Assembly (NCBI GenBank): GCA_947627565.1
Contig: CANQWO010000003.1
Location: forward strand, 31,173 to 95,172
Origin: an uncultured Clostridia bacterium
GTDB taxonomy: Bacteria; Bacillota; Clostridia; Christensenellales; Borkfalkiaceae
Length of the DNA stretch: 64,000 nt
Direction of reading: 5' to 3'
Of the stretch, positions 28,629 through 38,220 are shown one piece after another. Each line of letters begins with the position of its first letter. Position 1 is the stretch's first letter. The notes under the pieces were generated by a model, which made no database searches, was not told the origin of the DNA, and was given only the letters and a program-made list of their open reading frames with translations. A program made the translations under genes and the position numbers.

Positions 28629-28928
28629 ATGCAGGAATTGACGTTGATTTCCAAAGATCCCCTCACACTGGGGCTTTCGGGCGAGATCGATTCGGGGAAT
28701 GCCGATGAATTTTACGAGGAGGTCAAGGGGCTCTATGCGGGCACCGACCTCATTTTCGACTGCCTTAAATTGGAATTTATCGATTCGACGACGCTCGGCA
28801 CATTCGTCAAGCTCTCCAAAGAGGTCAAATCGGCCGGACGCCGCATGGTGCTGCGTCATCTTTCCCCGCGCCTATATAAGCTGTTTGTGATCTGTGCGCT
28901 GAATACCGTCATGGAGATCGAAGCATGA
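28629..28928 (+). CDS. STAS-domain anti-sigma factor antagonist
   Basis: MQELTLISKDPLTLGLSGEIDSGNADEFYEEVKGL...LIFDCLKLEFIDSTTLGTFVKLSKEVKSAGRRM. Confidence 0.88.
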   Translation: MQELTLISKDPLTLGLSGEIDSGNADEFYEEVKGLYAGTDLIFDCLKLEFIDSTTLGTFVKLSKEVKSAGRRMVLRHLSPRLYKLFVICALNTVMEIEA

Positions 28929-29293
28929 AAGAACTTTTGAAATTGGAGCTTCCGCTTCTGAAAAGCGAGTTCATGACGACGGTGCGGCTCGCGACGGGCG
29001 GCGTCTGTTCGGCCGCGGGGCTCGGGCTCGACGACAGCGAGGACTGCAAAGTGTGCGTCACCGAGAGCTTGCTCCTCGTGATGCATGCGGGATACCGCGC
29101 CGCGGCCATCGCCTTTTCCGCGGAGGAAGAGAACTTGTTCATCAGCGTGAAGGCATCCCATTGGGAGGAAACGGAGGGGGGCATGTCCGAGGATGAGATC
29201 TCGGAAGCCCTGCTCAATGCGCTTGCGCGGGGCGTTTTGATCGAACGGGAAGACGGCCGCGCGGCGGGCGTGAAGTTTTACTTTTCCAAGTGA
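28925..29293 (+). CDS. Anti-sigma factor (RsbW-like, degenerate HATPase)
   Basis: LPLLKSEFMTTVRLATGGVCSAAGLGLDDSEDCKVCVTESLLLVMHAGY; 4-bp overlaps with both neighbours. Confidence 0.7.
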   Translation: MKELLKLELPLLKSEFMTTVRLATGGVCSAAGLGLDDSEDCKVCVTESLLLVMHAGYRAAAIAFSAEEENLFISVKASHWEETEGGMSEDEISEALLNALARGVLIEREDGRAAGVKFYFSK

Positions 29294-30018
29294 TGCAGGA
29301 AGCCGAACTTTTTGAAAAATACAGGGAAAGCGGCGACATTGCGCTTCGCAACGAAATCGTCGAGAAGTACCTCTATATTGCGGCGATGATCGCCGGGAAA
29401 TTTGCGGGCAGGGGCGTTGAATACGACGATCTCTACCAGGTCGCCTCGCTCGCCCTCGTCAAGGGGGTGGAGCGCTTCGATCCCGCCAAGGGCGTCAAAT
29501 TTTCCACGTTCATCACGCCGACTATCACGGGCGAGATCAAGAATTACTTCCGCGACCATTCCCGCGTCGTCCACCTGCCGCGCCAGATCAACGAGCTAAG
29601 GACGTCGATCAGAAAGGCGGCGGAGGAGCTCACTGTGGAGCGCGGGCACAATCCCACCGCGAGGGAGATCGCGGAGAGGCTTGGCGTGTCTGAGGAAGAC
29701 GTGCTGTCCTGCGCGGAAGCGGGGGGCGTCGTCTCGCTCGACCGCAATGTTTCCGAAGAGGACGGCATGACGTATCACGAGCTCATCGCGGCGGCGGACG
29801 ACAGCCTCGAGGATTTTGAAAACCGCGATGTGGTGCGCTCCGTGCTTGCGGGGCTCTCCGGCGCGGAGCGGAAGCTCCTCAAATATCGCTACGGCGAAGA
29901 GCTCTCCCAGACCGAGACGGCGAAGCGGTTGGGCGTTTCGCAGATGTATGTCTCCCGTCTCGAACGAAAGGTGCTGGAAAAGCTGAGAAAAACGCTCGGG
30001 AAGGTCATGTCGGAATGA
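29290..30018 (+). CDS. SigB/F/G-type sigma70 factor
   Basis: GVEYDDLYQVASLALVKGVERFDPAKGVKFSTFITPTITGEIKNYFRDHSRVVHLPRQINEL...LSQTETAKRLGVSQMYVSRLERKVLEKL. Confidence 0.93.
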   Translation: MMQEAELFEKYRESGDIALRNEIVEKYLYIAAMIAGKFAGRGVEYDDLYQVASLALVKGVERFDPAKGVKFSTFITPTITGEIKNYFRDHSRVVHLPRQINELRTSIRKAAEELTVERGHNPTAREIAERLGVSEEDVLSCAEAGGVVSLDRNVSEEDGMTYHELIAAADDSLEDFENRDVVRSVLAGLSGAERKLLKYRYGEELSQTETAKRLGVSQMYVSRLERKVLEKLRKTLGKVMSE

Positions 30019-30371
30019 ATTTCGTCATAGACAATTTTGACGCCCTGAAGGCCGCGCTCGGCGCGATGTGCGCCGAACTGGACGGGCTTTCCGAGAATTT
30101 TAAGTTCAACGGCAAACTTGTGGCGATGGAGCTTGTCTCCAACGTGTTGCAGCATGGCGGCGGACGGGCATACTTTTCCTATACCCTGTCGCAGGAGGGA
30201 CTGCGCATCAGCGTACAGGGCGAGCATCTCTTCCGCCCTCCCGAGCGGAGTACGCTTGCCGACGTGGACGCCGAGAGCGGGCGGGGGCTGTATTTGGTAG
30301 ACAGCATTGTGGACCGCCGCGAATACAATGCGCGAGAGGGCATCGTCGTGGTGCTCACCGGGAAGGAATAA
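30015..30371 (+). CDS. HATPase-domain serine kinase/anti-sigma-like protein
   Basis: ELVSNVLQHGGGRAYFSYTLS (N box) and ESGRGLYLVDSIVD (G box); overlaps sigma stop. Confidence 0.8.
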   Translation: MNFVIDNFDALKAALGAMCAELDGLSENFKFNGKLVAMELVSNVLQHGGGRAYFSYTLSQEGLRISVQGEHLFRPPERSTLADVDAESGRGLYLVDSIVDRREYNAREGIVVVLTGKE

Positions 30372-30406
30372 CACCGTGAAGCAATGGCTCCACGGTTTTT
30401 TTATGT

Positions 30407-30642
30407 CCCCACCCCCTTTGTCCCCCTCCCCAAGGAGGGGGTAGGTGAGGTGAGGGCGGCGGTAGAACTTCCCCACCCCCTTAATCCCCCGCCCCAAGGA
30501 GGGGGTAGGGGAGGTGAGGGCGGCGATAGAACTTCCCCACCCCCTTTGTCCCCCTCCCCAAGGAGGGGGTGGGTGAGGTGAGGCGGCAATAGAACTTCCC
30601 CACACTCTTTGTCCCCCTCCCCAGGGAGGGGGTAGGGGACGA
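30407..30642. repeat. 64-bp tandem repeat (~3.7 copies) with internal palindrome
   Basis: Unit ccccaccccctttgtccccctccccaaggagggggtaggtgaggtgagggcggcggtagaactt starts at 30407, 30471, 30535, 30598. Confidence 0.9.
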
Positions 30643-30784
30643 GAGACGATGTCGGCGCCGCCCCGAAGTGGACATTTTGTGAGGAGAGTGGGTCGCCGAT
30701 CCGGGGCAAGAAAAAACCTTCTATGAAGTGCTCATAGAAGGTTTTTTTGATTGGGTTGAATGCCGTTTGGGAACGGCCGTGCAA

Positions 30785-32881
30785 TTACTTGTGCACGTTA
30801 TCGAAGATCTTGTCGAGCAGCTCGGGCGAGATGTAGGGCCGGAACTTCCCGAGCGCCGCGAACACCTTCGAGAAGAATTGCTTGTTGTCGCCGCCGACTT
30901 GATATTCGGGGAGACCGAAGTCGCCGTGAACCTTATTGATGAAGACGGCGGTGAACTGATCTCTCTGCTCGTCGGTCAGCGTGCTCAAAAATTCGTCATA
31001 CGGGCCGTGCGAATAAGCGGGCGCTGCGGGCTGCGCCTGAGGCTGCGGTTGCGGCTGCGGCGCGGGCGTATAGTAGACGGGCGTTGCAGGCTGTGCGGGC
31101 TGCGCGGGTTGTGCGGGCGCCGTCTCATCCTCGGAGAGCTCATACATCTTGCGCGCGAATTTGCTTACGGGCGCCTCGCCCTGCGGCGCGGGAAGCTGCG
31201 GTTGCGGCTGAGGCGCGGGCTGGGGTACGGGCTGGGGTACGGGCTGCGGCTGAGGCGCAGGTTGATATGCGGGCTGCGGTTGCGGCTGAGGCGCCGGCTG
31301 GAACTGCGGCTGAGGCATGGGTTGATACTGCGGCGCCGGCTGATATGCGGGCTGCGGCGCGGGCTGCTGGTAGCCGCCCTGATAAGGCGGAACCTGAAGC
31401 ACGACCACGGGCGGCGTCGCGGGAGCCTGCTGAAGAATGACGGGCGCTGCGGGCGGCATTCCGAACATCGGCATCGGCATGATGGGCGCGGGCTGATATG
31501 CGGGCTGCGGCTGCGGAGCAGGTTGATACTGCGGCGCGGGCGCGGGCTGATATGCAGGTTGCGGCTGATATGCGTTGTTGTATGCCGGCTGATAAGGATT
31601 CTGATAGGGCGCCTGGTAGGGATTCTGGTAAGGCGTCTGATAAGGATTGTAGGGATTCTGATAGGGCACCTGATAAGGATACTGGTATGTAGGAGCGGGA
31701 GACGACTGTGCCGCAGCGGTCTGCGTCGAATAGTCGTAGCCGCCTTCGTCCTCCTTGTCGAGCGTATCCTCGGCAAGTTCCGCGGCGATGCGCTTTGCCT
31801 TGACCTTGCGGCGGCGGGAAAGCACCAAGTATACATTGAGAATAGAGAGCAGAAGAACGAGGAGCGTTCCGCCGAGAAGAATGGCCGCGCAGACGGGGTT
31901 GGACGTGAACATGTACCAACGGCTGCCATTCACCGGTTTGATGATGAAGTAGACATAGATGGCCGCGACGAGCAGGAACAGAAGACCGGAGAGCACCGCC
32001 TCAACGGGATAGAACTTCTTTGCATTCATGCGCAGGATGAAGACCAAAAGCGTCAGCCCGAGCAAGATCATCAAAGCGAAATAGAGATAATTCAAGGTTG
32101 TGAAGCCTTTCAGACCGGCCGAGACCGTGTTGTTCCAAGTGGTACCCACATAGCTTGCGTGCAAGTTGACTTTATCGGCCGTGCCGGGGAACGTGAGTGT
32201 TACGACGACCGCGATGAGCAACAGAACGGAGAGCATTCTGAAGAGGCCGACGAATTTTCTGCGCGAGATGGTGACGACGGTCAGAAGGATGAACATCAAG
32301 GCCGCGATCCCCATGATCGTGCAGTCCACACTAAACGTCATTTTGAGAAACGAGAACGTGGGACCTAAGACGCCTGCTCCGAAGAAGAGGATGGTCAGTG
32401 CGGGCCAGAGATAGGCGATGAAGACGAGGTATCCGCTGATCATGGCGCAGTTGCGGCAGGTGCTGTGCCTCGTAAGGCAGGCGGCGATGCCGAGACCGAG
32501 CGCGACGAGCACGGAGAGCGGGATCAAGGTAACCTGAGCAACGCCGGCGAGTTCATTGATAATGAAGAAAACCGTTTGTCCTTTGAAGACGAGGCCGCCG
32601 GTAAACGCCGCTTTCAGCGTGGTGATGCAGTAGCCGAGGAGCGAGCCGGCCATGATCGGCTTCGTCACGCCCGCAAGGCTGACGGGCAAGAGTAGCTCGG
32701 GCTTCGTTCCTGAGATGAGGGGAACCTGCGTATGCGTGAAGATCTTGGAGAAGATATCGAGCGGGATCTTCGTGAGGTAACCGAGGAAGAGACCTGCGGT
32801 CGCGATCAGGAAGAAGACAATCGCCAGAATGCGATATCTGACCGTGGGGACGGAGCCCGTTTTGTAGACAGTGTTGCTCAT
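30785..32881 (-). CDS. Polytopic membrane protein with Pro/Gln/Tyr-rich cytoplasmic-type repeat region
   Basis: MSNTVYKTGSVPTVRYRILAIVFFLIATAGLFLGYL...; YQTPYQNPYQAPYQNPYQ..., PAPQPQPAYQPAPQPQ; minus promoter TTGACA-N17-TATAAT. Confidence 0.85.
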   Translation of the reverse strand: MSNTVYKTGSVPTVRYRILAIVFFLIATAGLFLGYLTKIPLDIFSKIFTHTQVPLISGTKPELLLPVSLAGVTKPIMAGSLLGYCITTLKAAFTGGLVFKGQTVFFIINELAGVAQVTLIPLSVLVALGLGIAACLTRHSTCRNCAMISGYLVFIAYLWPALTILFFGAGVLGPTFSFLKMTFSVDCTIMGIAALMFILLTVVTISRRKFVGLFRMLSVLLLIAVVVTLTFPGTADKVNLHASYVGTTWNNTVSAGLKGFTTLNYLYFALMILLGLTLLVFILRMNAKKFYPVEAVLSGLLFLLVAAIYVYFIIKPVNGSRWYMFTSNPVCAAILLGGTLLVLLLSILNVYLVLSRRRKVKAKRIAAELAEDTLDKEDEGGYDYSTQTAAAQSSPAPTYQYPYQVPYQNPYNPYQTPYQNPYQAPYQNPYQPAYNNAYQPQPAYQPAPAPQYQPAPQPQPAYQPAPIMPMPMFGMPPAAPVILQQAPATPPVVVLQVPPYQGGYQQPAPQPAYQPAPQYQPMPQPQFQPAPQPQPQPAYQPAPQPQPVPQPVPQPAPQPQPQLPAPQGEAPVSKFARKMYELSEDETAPAQPAQPAQPATPVYYTPAPQPQPQPQAQPAAPAYSHGPYDEFLSTLTDEQRDQFTAVFINKVHGDFGLPEYQVGGDNKQFFSKVFAALGKFRPYISPELLDKIFDNVHK

Positions 32882-33156
32882 ATTAACCTCCGTTTTCAGT
32901 GTGAAAACCAAAATTCTATCCTATTATATCATGAAAGTTTCACGCTGTCAATAATCAACCTCAAAAAAATGTCATTTTCTTTCCAGAATTTCCTGGAAAA
33001 TTTGCCCGTGCGGGCATGCCCTGCCCTTTTCTCCCCGAAGATGCCGCCCGCTTACGCCCAAATCCCATCCAAATCTTCGGAATATCTTGATTTTCTTCAA
33101 AAGATATGGTATACTGTTCCTCGTGGCGGGCGTGATCGGCCGCCGGGAGGGGATCT

Positions 33157-34104
33157 ATGGATTCGCAACTCTTATCGGTATTGCACGATGTGAGCGAAAA
33201 GACGGGGGTGACCGTCTTGTTCGAACGGCCCGAAGGGCCCGCAACGCCCGTCTTTCTCGAGTCGGACGGAAAGGCCGTCGAGGCCTATCTCCCCGGCGAC
33301 GGCGCGGAGACGGAGCGCATGGCGAAGCTCGTCGCCTATCTCGTGGCGACCTGCGAGCACGAGCCCTACGGCGACCGCTCCGACGCTCTGCGCGGCATTT
33401 TGCTCGGCGAGGGCGGCGGCTGGCGGACGTTCCGCTTCATGACGCGCTACAACATTCCGGACGGCGCCTGTTTCGCCGTCGAACTGCTCCCCGAGAAGCT
33501 CCTCGACGAGACGTATGTGCACATCGAGCGCTGTATCGCCGAGGACCGCGACATGGCGGTGCGCATGGACGGCAAGCGCATTGCCGTCGTGAAATTTTGC
33601 GAAGAGGATCAGACGCCCTATGAGTTCGGCTCGTTCCTTGCGCAGTCGCTCTATGAGGAATTGGGCGTGCGGTCGAGCGTGGGCGTCGGGTGCGAGATGA
33701 AGTCCTTCCATGAGATCGGGCTCTCCTACGGACAGGCCGCGACGGCCGTGCGCATGAGCCGCATCTTCCACGGCGACGGCGAGGTGCATTCCTATCGGGA
33801 ATATCTGTTGGTCCGATTGCTGGAGGACGTGCCCAAGGAGCGCCTCAAGGACTATCTCGAGCAGTTCCGCATCAAGGGCGCGGAGGAGATCTTCGGCGAC
33901 GAGGAGATGGCGCAGACGGCGGAGCAATTCCTCGAGAGCAGCCTCAACATCTCGGAGACCAGCCGCAATCTCTTCATGCACCGCAATTCTCTGACTTACC
34001 GTCTCGATAAGATCGAGCGGACGACGGGGCTGAACATTCGCAAATTTTCCGATGCGGTGACGTTCCGCGTCATCACCATTCTCTATAAACTTTTGGAAAT
34101 TTAA
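33157..34104 (+). CDS. CdaR/PucR C-terminal helix-turn-helix family regulator
   Basis: TAEQFLESSLNISETSRNLFMHRNSLTYRLDKIERTTGLNIRKFSDAVTFRVITILYK. Confidence 0.85.
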   Translation: MDSQLLSVLHDVSEKTGVTVLFERPEGPATPVFLESDGKAVEAYLPGDGAETERMAKLVAYLVATCEHEPYGDRSDALRGILLGEGGGWRTFRFMTRYNIPDGACFAVELLPEKLLDETYVHIERCIAEDRDMAVRMDGKRIAVVKFCEEDQTPYEFGSFLAQSLYEELGVRSSVGVGCEMKSFHEIGLSYGQAATAVRMSRIFHGDGEVHSYREYLLVRLLEDVPKERLKDYLEQFRIKGAEEIFGDEEMAQTAEQFLESSLNISETSRNLFMHRNSLTYRLDKIERTTGLNIRKFSDAVTFRVITILYKLLEI

Positions 34105-34114
34105 GGAGGCCGAT

Positions 34115-35434
34115 ATGCAGAATAGGGAGGAACATCCCGATTCGTACCGTGAGAAAAGACCCGCATGGGGAAAGGGAAGGATCGCGCTTACAGCGGCATG
34201 CTGCGTGCTGGCGGCTCTTCTCTTTTTTGTTGCGGGGTGGTATGCGCGTTGGTTCGCGCTCGGCGAGCGGGCGCGCGGACTTTTGTGGGCCGTCAACACG
34301 GCGGAGCGGAATTTTTATAAGGACGTCGACGAGGATGCGCTCTATGCCGATTTTTACGAGGCCTTCGCGCTCGATCCCTACTCGCGGTATTATACGGCGG
34401 AGGAATACCGCGCCATCCTTGCCTCCAACGAGGGGCATGCGTCCGGCATCGGCATCTCCGTCAGCAATATCGAGACGGGAGGGAAGACGCGCATCTTCCG
34501 CGTGACGGGCAATTCCCCCGCGGAGCACGCGGGCCTTCAGAGCGGCATGTACATCTATGCCTACGGTACGGACGCCGCGTCGCTCGAGAGCGGGACGAAG
34601 GAGCAATTCCTGGCGTTTGTGCAGGGCAGTACGGGCCCGATCGTCCTCTCCTGCGGCTTCTCCGAGGACGGTTCCGACGCCGCATGTTTTTCCGTGGAGG
34701 GGGGCGCGTATGAGAAGTCGGAATGTCTGTATCGCGACAACGAACAGGCACTGCGCTTTCTCGGCGAGACGCCTTCTGCCGTCTCCGTCGGGGGCATTGC
34801 GGGGCTTCCCGACGACACGGCCTATCTTCGCGTCGACGAATTTTACGGACGGGCGGCGGCGGAGGCGGGGCGGTGCCTGTCCTATTTCAAAAACAGCAAA
34901 AAGAGCCGCCTCATCCTCGATCTTCGCTCCAACGGCGGCGGCTACTTGCAGACATTTTTGGACCTTGCGGCTTATTTTCTCCGCGGCGCCGCGGGCAGCC
35001 GGCCGTTCGCGGCCGAGGCGCGCTATAAGAGCGGCCGCACGGAGAAATATTATGCCTCCGGCAATTTCTACGGCGATTATTTCGGCGAAGACGCGGAGAT
35101 CTATCTCCTCGCGGACGAGAACACGGCTTCGGCTTCCGAATGTTTCATCGGCGCGCTCATCTCCTACGAGACGCTTCCCTATTCTCATATCTATCTGCGA
35201 AAGGGGGAGACGGCGCGCACCTACGGCAAGGGCATCATGCAGATGCACTATACCGATCCGAACGGGAACGTCTTGAAGCTCACGACGGCCGAAATTTTTT
35301 GGCCCAACGGGAAGAGCATCCACGGCGTCGGCGTGACGGAACAAGACGGCGCCGTGGGCATCGCCTCGACGGTACTGCACGGCGCGGAGGACGATTTTCT
35401 CTCCGCGGTCATCCAAAGCATCGCGGGCTCATAA
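34115..35434 (+). CDS. S41 family peptidase (PDZ + C-terminal processing protease)
   Basis: DPYSRYYTAEEYRAI...GIGISVSN...VTGNSPAEHAGLQSGMYI...LILDLRSNGGG...LLADENTASASECFIGALISY. Confidence 0.9.
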   Translation: MQNREEHPDSYREKRPAWGKGRIALTAACCVLAALLFFVAGWYARWFALGERARGLLWAVNTAERNFYKDVDEDALYADFYEAFALDPYSRYYTAEEYRAILASNEGHASGIGISVSNIETGGKTRIFRVTGNSPAEHAGLQSGMYIYAYGTDAASLESGTKEQFLAFVQGSTGPIVLSCGFSEDGSDAACFSVEGGAYEKSECLYRDNEQALRFLGETPSAVSVGGIAGLPDDTAYLRVDEFYGRAAAEAGRCLSYFKNSKKSRLILDLRSNGGGYLQTFLDLAAYFLRGAAGSRPFAAEARYKSGRTEKYYASGNFYGDYFGEDAEIYLLADENTASASECFIGALISYETLPYSHIYLRKGETARTYGKGIMQMHYTDPNGNVLKLTTAEIFWPNGKSIHGVGVTEQDGAVGIASTVLHGAEDDFLSAVIQSIAGS

Positions 35435-35695
35435 TCTTCCCAAAAGCTGTTCGATCAGGGCGCTGTTGCCGGCCTCTTCCGGGGGTCGGCTTTTTTCTTG
35501 CGCCGACTCTGCGGAAGTTGCCGCGGAGGGCGTTTCGAATGCCGTCGTTTCGGACATGGGTGCCTCGTTTTTCGTGAATGCCGCGATCAGATCGCGATTG
35601 TCGCGGTAAAATGCGAGGAAGGAGCGCAAGGTTTCGCGCATCTTCGGATCGTTTTCCATGGCATACAGCGCAAAGAGGAGAAGAAGATTTTCCAT
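35429..35695 (-). CDS. Small hypothetical protein, convergent with S41 peptidase
   Basis: MENLLLLFALYAMENDPKMRETLRSFLAFYRDNRDLIAAFTKNEAPMSE... Confidence 0.6.
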   Translation of the reverse strand: MENLLLLFALYAMENDPKMRETLRSFLAFYRDNRDLIAAFTKNEAPMSETTAFETPSAATSAESAQEKSRPPEEAGNSALIEQLLGRL

Positions 35696-35758
35696 GGTTT
35701 ATCGTATGCCGTTGGCAATCCGCGCGTTCCCGTCATACAATAAACTATCGAGGTGGTT

Positions 35759-36043
35759 ATGAATGATTTTGCGGGATTTACGCCGGGGAAGAAGCCGGAA
35801 CAGCCGGAGATGAAGTCGGACGAGGCGTGGCTGCGGGAGGCCGACGCGCTGCTCAAAAGCTGCCAAGGAAAGAGCGACGCGGAGATCGTGCGGGCGATCT
35901 ATGCCCGCGCCGTGGAGGGGAAGCGGAACGGGACGCTCACCAATGCGCAGATCGACGCGTTTTACGCGCAATTTTCTCCCATGCTCGACGGCGTCAAGCG
36001 GCGCCGTCTCAAAAAACTCGTCGAAGAACTCAAAAACATGTGA
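35759..36043 (+). CDS. Small hypothetical protein (94 aa)
   Basis: MNDFAGFTPGKKPEQPEMKSDEAWLREADALLKSCQGKSDAEIVRAIYARAVEGKRNGTLT...; preceded by gaggtggt. Confidence 0.7.
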   Translation: MNDFAGFTPGKKPEQPEMKSDEAWLREADALLKSCQGKSDAEIVRAIYARAVEGKRNGTLTNAQIDAFYAQFSPMLDGVKRRRLKKLVEELKNM

Positions 36044-36046
36044 GGG

Positions 36047-37165
36047 TCATGCCCCGATCCGTTTGAGCGCCCCGAGCAGGGCGCGGACTTCGCGCAGGTC
36101 CTGAAAGGGCGAAAACGAGGCGCGCACGAGCCCGTCGGGGAACGTTCCGAGCGCGCGGTGGGCGAGCGGGGCGCAGTGGAGCCCGCCGCGGACGGCGATG
36201 TCGAAGCGCTCCGAGAGCGCCGTGGCGATCTCCTCCGAGGCCATGTTCGGATGGCGGAACGCCGCGATGCCGCAGGGGTTGGGCGAGAAGAAGGGCTCAT
36301 AGCCGAGGGCGGCGAGTTCCTCCTTCAAAACGGCCGTGAGGCGGAGGAGGTGTTCGCCGTGCTCTTTTTGCCGCGCGCGCACGATGAGCGCGCCCTCGAA
36401 GAGGGAACAGATGGCGGGATAGGATAGCGTGCCCGCCTCCAATCGGTCGGGATAGAAATCGGGCATGTCGGGATCGAAACTCACGCTGCCCGTTCCGCCG
36501 AAGAGCAGGGGGCGCGGCGAGACGCGGTCGGAAAAGAGCAGGGCGGCGGCCCCCTGGAGGGCGTGCATCCCCTTGTGCCCTGCGATCGCGAAGAGGTCCA
36601 CGCCCATCTCTCGCATGGAGACGGGGATGTGCCCCGCTCCCTGCGCGCCGTCGCAGAGGAGCCATACGCGCGCGGGGATCGCCCTTCTCACCGCCCTGAG
36701 ATCGGGCGTCTCACCCGTCACGTTGGAGGCCGTGGTCACGGCGACGAGTTTGGTGCGTTCGGTCACAAATGAGGCCACCATGTCCGCGTTCAGGCGCTTG
36801 TTTTCATCGAGCGGGACGACGTCGTAGGTAATGCGCCCGGCCTTTTTGAGGGCTTCGAGCGGGCGCAGTACGGAGTTGTGTTCGAGGCAGGAGATCACGG
36901 CGTGGTCGCCCTCTTCGAGCGTCCCGAGGATGGCGAGGTTGAGCGCTTCCGTGCAGCTCCGCGTAAATACCACGCGCTCATACCCATAGCCGCCGAAGAG
37001 TTCGGAGAGCAGATTGCGGCAGGCGAGCACGTGTTCGCTCTGGGCGAGGGAGAGGCGGTGTCCGCTCCTGCCGGGGTTGGCGCAGACGCGCATGGCGGCA
37101 AGGACGGCGCTCCGGACTGCGGCGGGCTTCGAACCCTCCGTTGCGGCGTTGTCGAGATAGATCAT
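36047..37165 (-). CDS. Class V aminotransferase (cysteine desulfurase/selenocysteine lyase-like)
   Basis: MIYLDNAATEGSKPAAVRSAVLAAMRVCANPGRSGHRLSL...AIAGHKGMHALQGAAALL. Confidence 0.88.
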   Translation of the reverse strand: MIYLDNAATEGSKPAAVRSAVLAAMRVCANPGRSGHRLSLAQSEHVLACRNLLSELFGGYGYERVVFTRSCTEALNLAILGTLEEGDHAVISCLEHNSVLRPLEALKKAGRITYDVVPLDENKRLNADMVASFVTERTKLVAVTTASNVTGETPDLRAVRRAIPARVWLLCDGAQGAGHIPVSMREMGVDLFAIAGHKGMHALQGAAALLFSDRVSPRPLLFGGTGSVSFDPDMPDFYPDRLEAGTLSYPAICSLFEGALIVRARQKEHGEHLLRLTAVLKEELAALGYEPFFSPNPCGIAAFRHPNMASEEIATALSERFDIAVRGGLHCAPLAHRALGTFPDGLVRASFSPFQDLREVRALLGALKRIGA

Positions 37166-37219
37166 AGCGGCCTCCCAAGATTGGCAAATCACAGTATTAT
37201 ACGAAGGCAGGTGAAAAAT

Positions 37220-37468
37220 ATGACGATTTTGGCGGTATTCCGCTCCCGGGCGCAATCGCTCGACTTCCTCGCCGCGGCCAAAGCGGCGGGCATTCCCGCG
37301 CAGGCCGTCTCCACACCCAAGGAGGCGGGTGTGGGGTGCGGCGTCTCCGTAAAGTTCGACGGCGGCTTTTATCAGCGCGCGAAGACGCTCGTTTCCAAGC
37401 GGCCGTATTCCTCGTTTGCGGGATTTCTGCGCGGCGCCGGCGGCGGATATTTCTACGACGATCGATAA
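37220..37468 (+). CDS. DUF3343 (putative Se/S carrier-like) protein
   Basis: MTILAVFRSRAQSLDFLAAAKAAGIPAQAVSTPKEAGVGCGVSVKFDGGFYQRAKTLV. Confidence 0.8.
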   Translation: MTILAVFRSRAQSLDFLAAAKAAGIPAQAVSTPKEAGVGCGVSVKFDGGFYQRAKTLVSKRPYSSFAGFLRGAGGGYFYDDR

Positions 37469-37507
37469 TTTCTTGCAATCCGGCCGAAAATATGCTAAAA
37501 TAAGCAT

Positions 37508-38131
37508 ATGGACACGCAAGCAATTTTCGCGGAACTCGAACGGCTGTATCCCGACGCCCGTCCCGCACTCGAATTTCACAGCGCCTACGAGCTGCTCGTC
37601 GCCGTCATTTTATCGGCGCAGTGTACGGACGAGCGCGTCAATCAGGTGACGCGCACGCTCTTCAAAAATTACAATACGCCGGCCGCCATGCTGACGCTCT
37701 CCGCGGCGCAGCTCGAGAAGTACATCTATTCCTGCGGATTCTACAGGAACAAGGCCGCGCACATCCTCTCCGCCTCGCGCGACATCATGGAGAAGTTCGG
37801 CGGCGAAGTTCCCTCCGCCTTCGAGGATCTTTTGACGCTCGCGGGCGTGGGGAGAAAGACGGCCAACGTCGTCTATTCCGTGGCCTTCGGCGGCGACGCG
37901 ATCGCGGTGGATACCCATGTCTTCCGCGTTGCCAACCGTTTGGGCCTCGCCGAGGGCAAGACGCCCGAGGCGGTGGAGCGCGGGCTCATGGAAACCATTC
38001 CGCAAGCCCTCTGGTCGAGGGCCCACCATCTCCTGATCTTTCACGGCCGCCGCGTATGCCATTCTCAGCGCCCCGATTGTGAGCATTGCACGCTTGCAAA
38101 CCTGTGCAAATGGAGAAATGAGCAAAAATGA
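37508..38131 (+). CDS. nth: Endonuclease III
   Basis: LVAVILSAQCTDERVNQVTRTLF...LAGVGRKTANVVYSVAFG...VDTHVFRVANRLGL; C-terminal CX6CX2CX5C. Confidence 0.95.
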   Translation: MDTQAIFAELERLYPDARPALEFHSAYELLVAVILSAQCTDERVNQVTRTLFKNYNTPAAMLTLSAAQLEKYIYSCGFYRNKAAHILSASRDIMEKFGGEVPSAFEDLLTLAGVGRKTANVVYSVAFGGDAIAVDTHVFRVANRLGLAEGKTPEAVERGLMETIPQALWSRAHHLLIFHGRRVCHSQRPDCEHCTLANLCKWRNEQK

Positions 38132-38220
38132 GGGTACCATGTCCGCGATCGAGGGTCGATTTTCCGCGATCTGTATAAAAACCTCCCGCATTGGGCAAAA
38201 CCGTTGCAGGAGGTATTTTT

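Noticed and set aside
30407-30642. CRISPR-like array
   Set aside because: Period 64 bp with whole-unit similarity and no unique spacers; no cas genes. It is a tandem repeat.
30728-32368. 546-aa plus-strand Arg/Leu-rich ORF
   Set aside because: Antisense to the Pro/Gln repeat protein; RLRLRRR is the complement of the P/Q codons.
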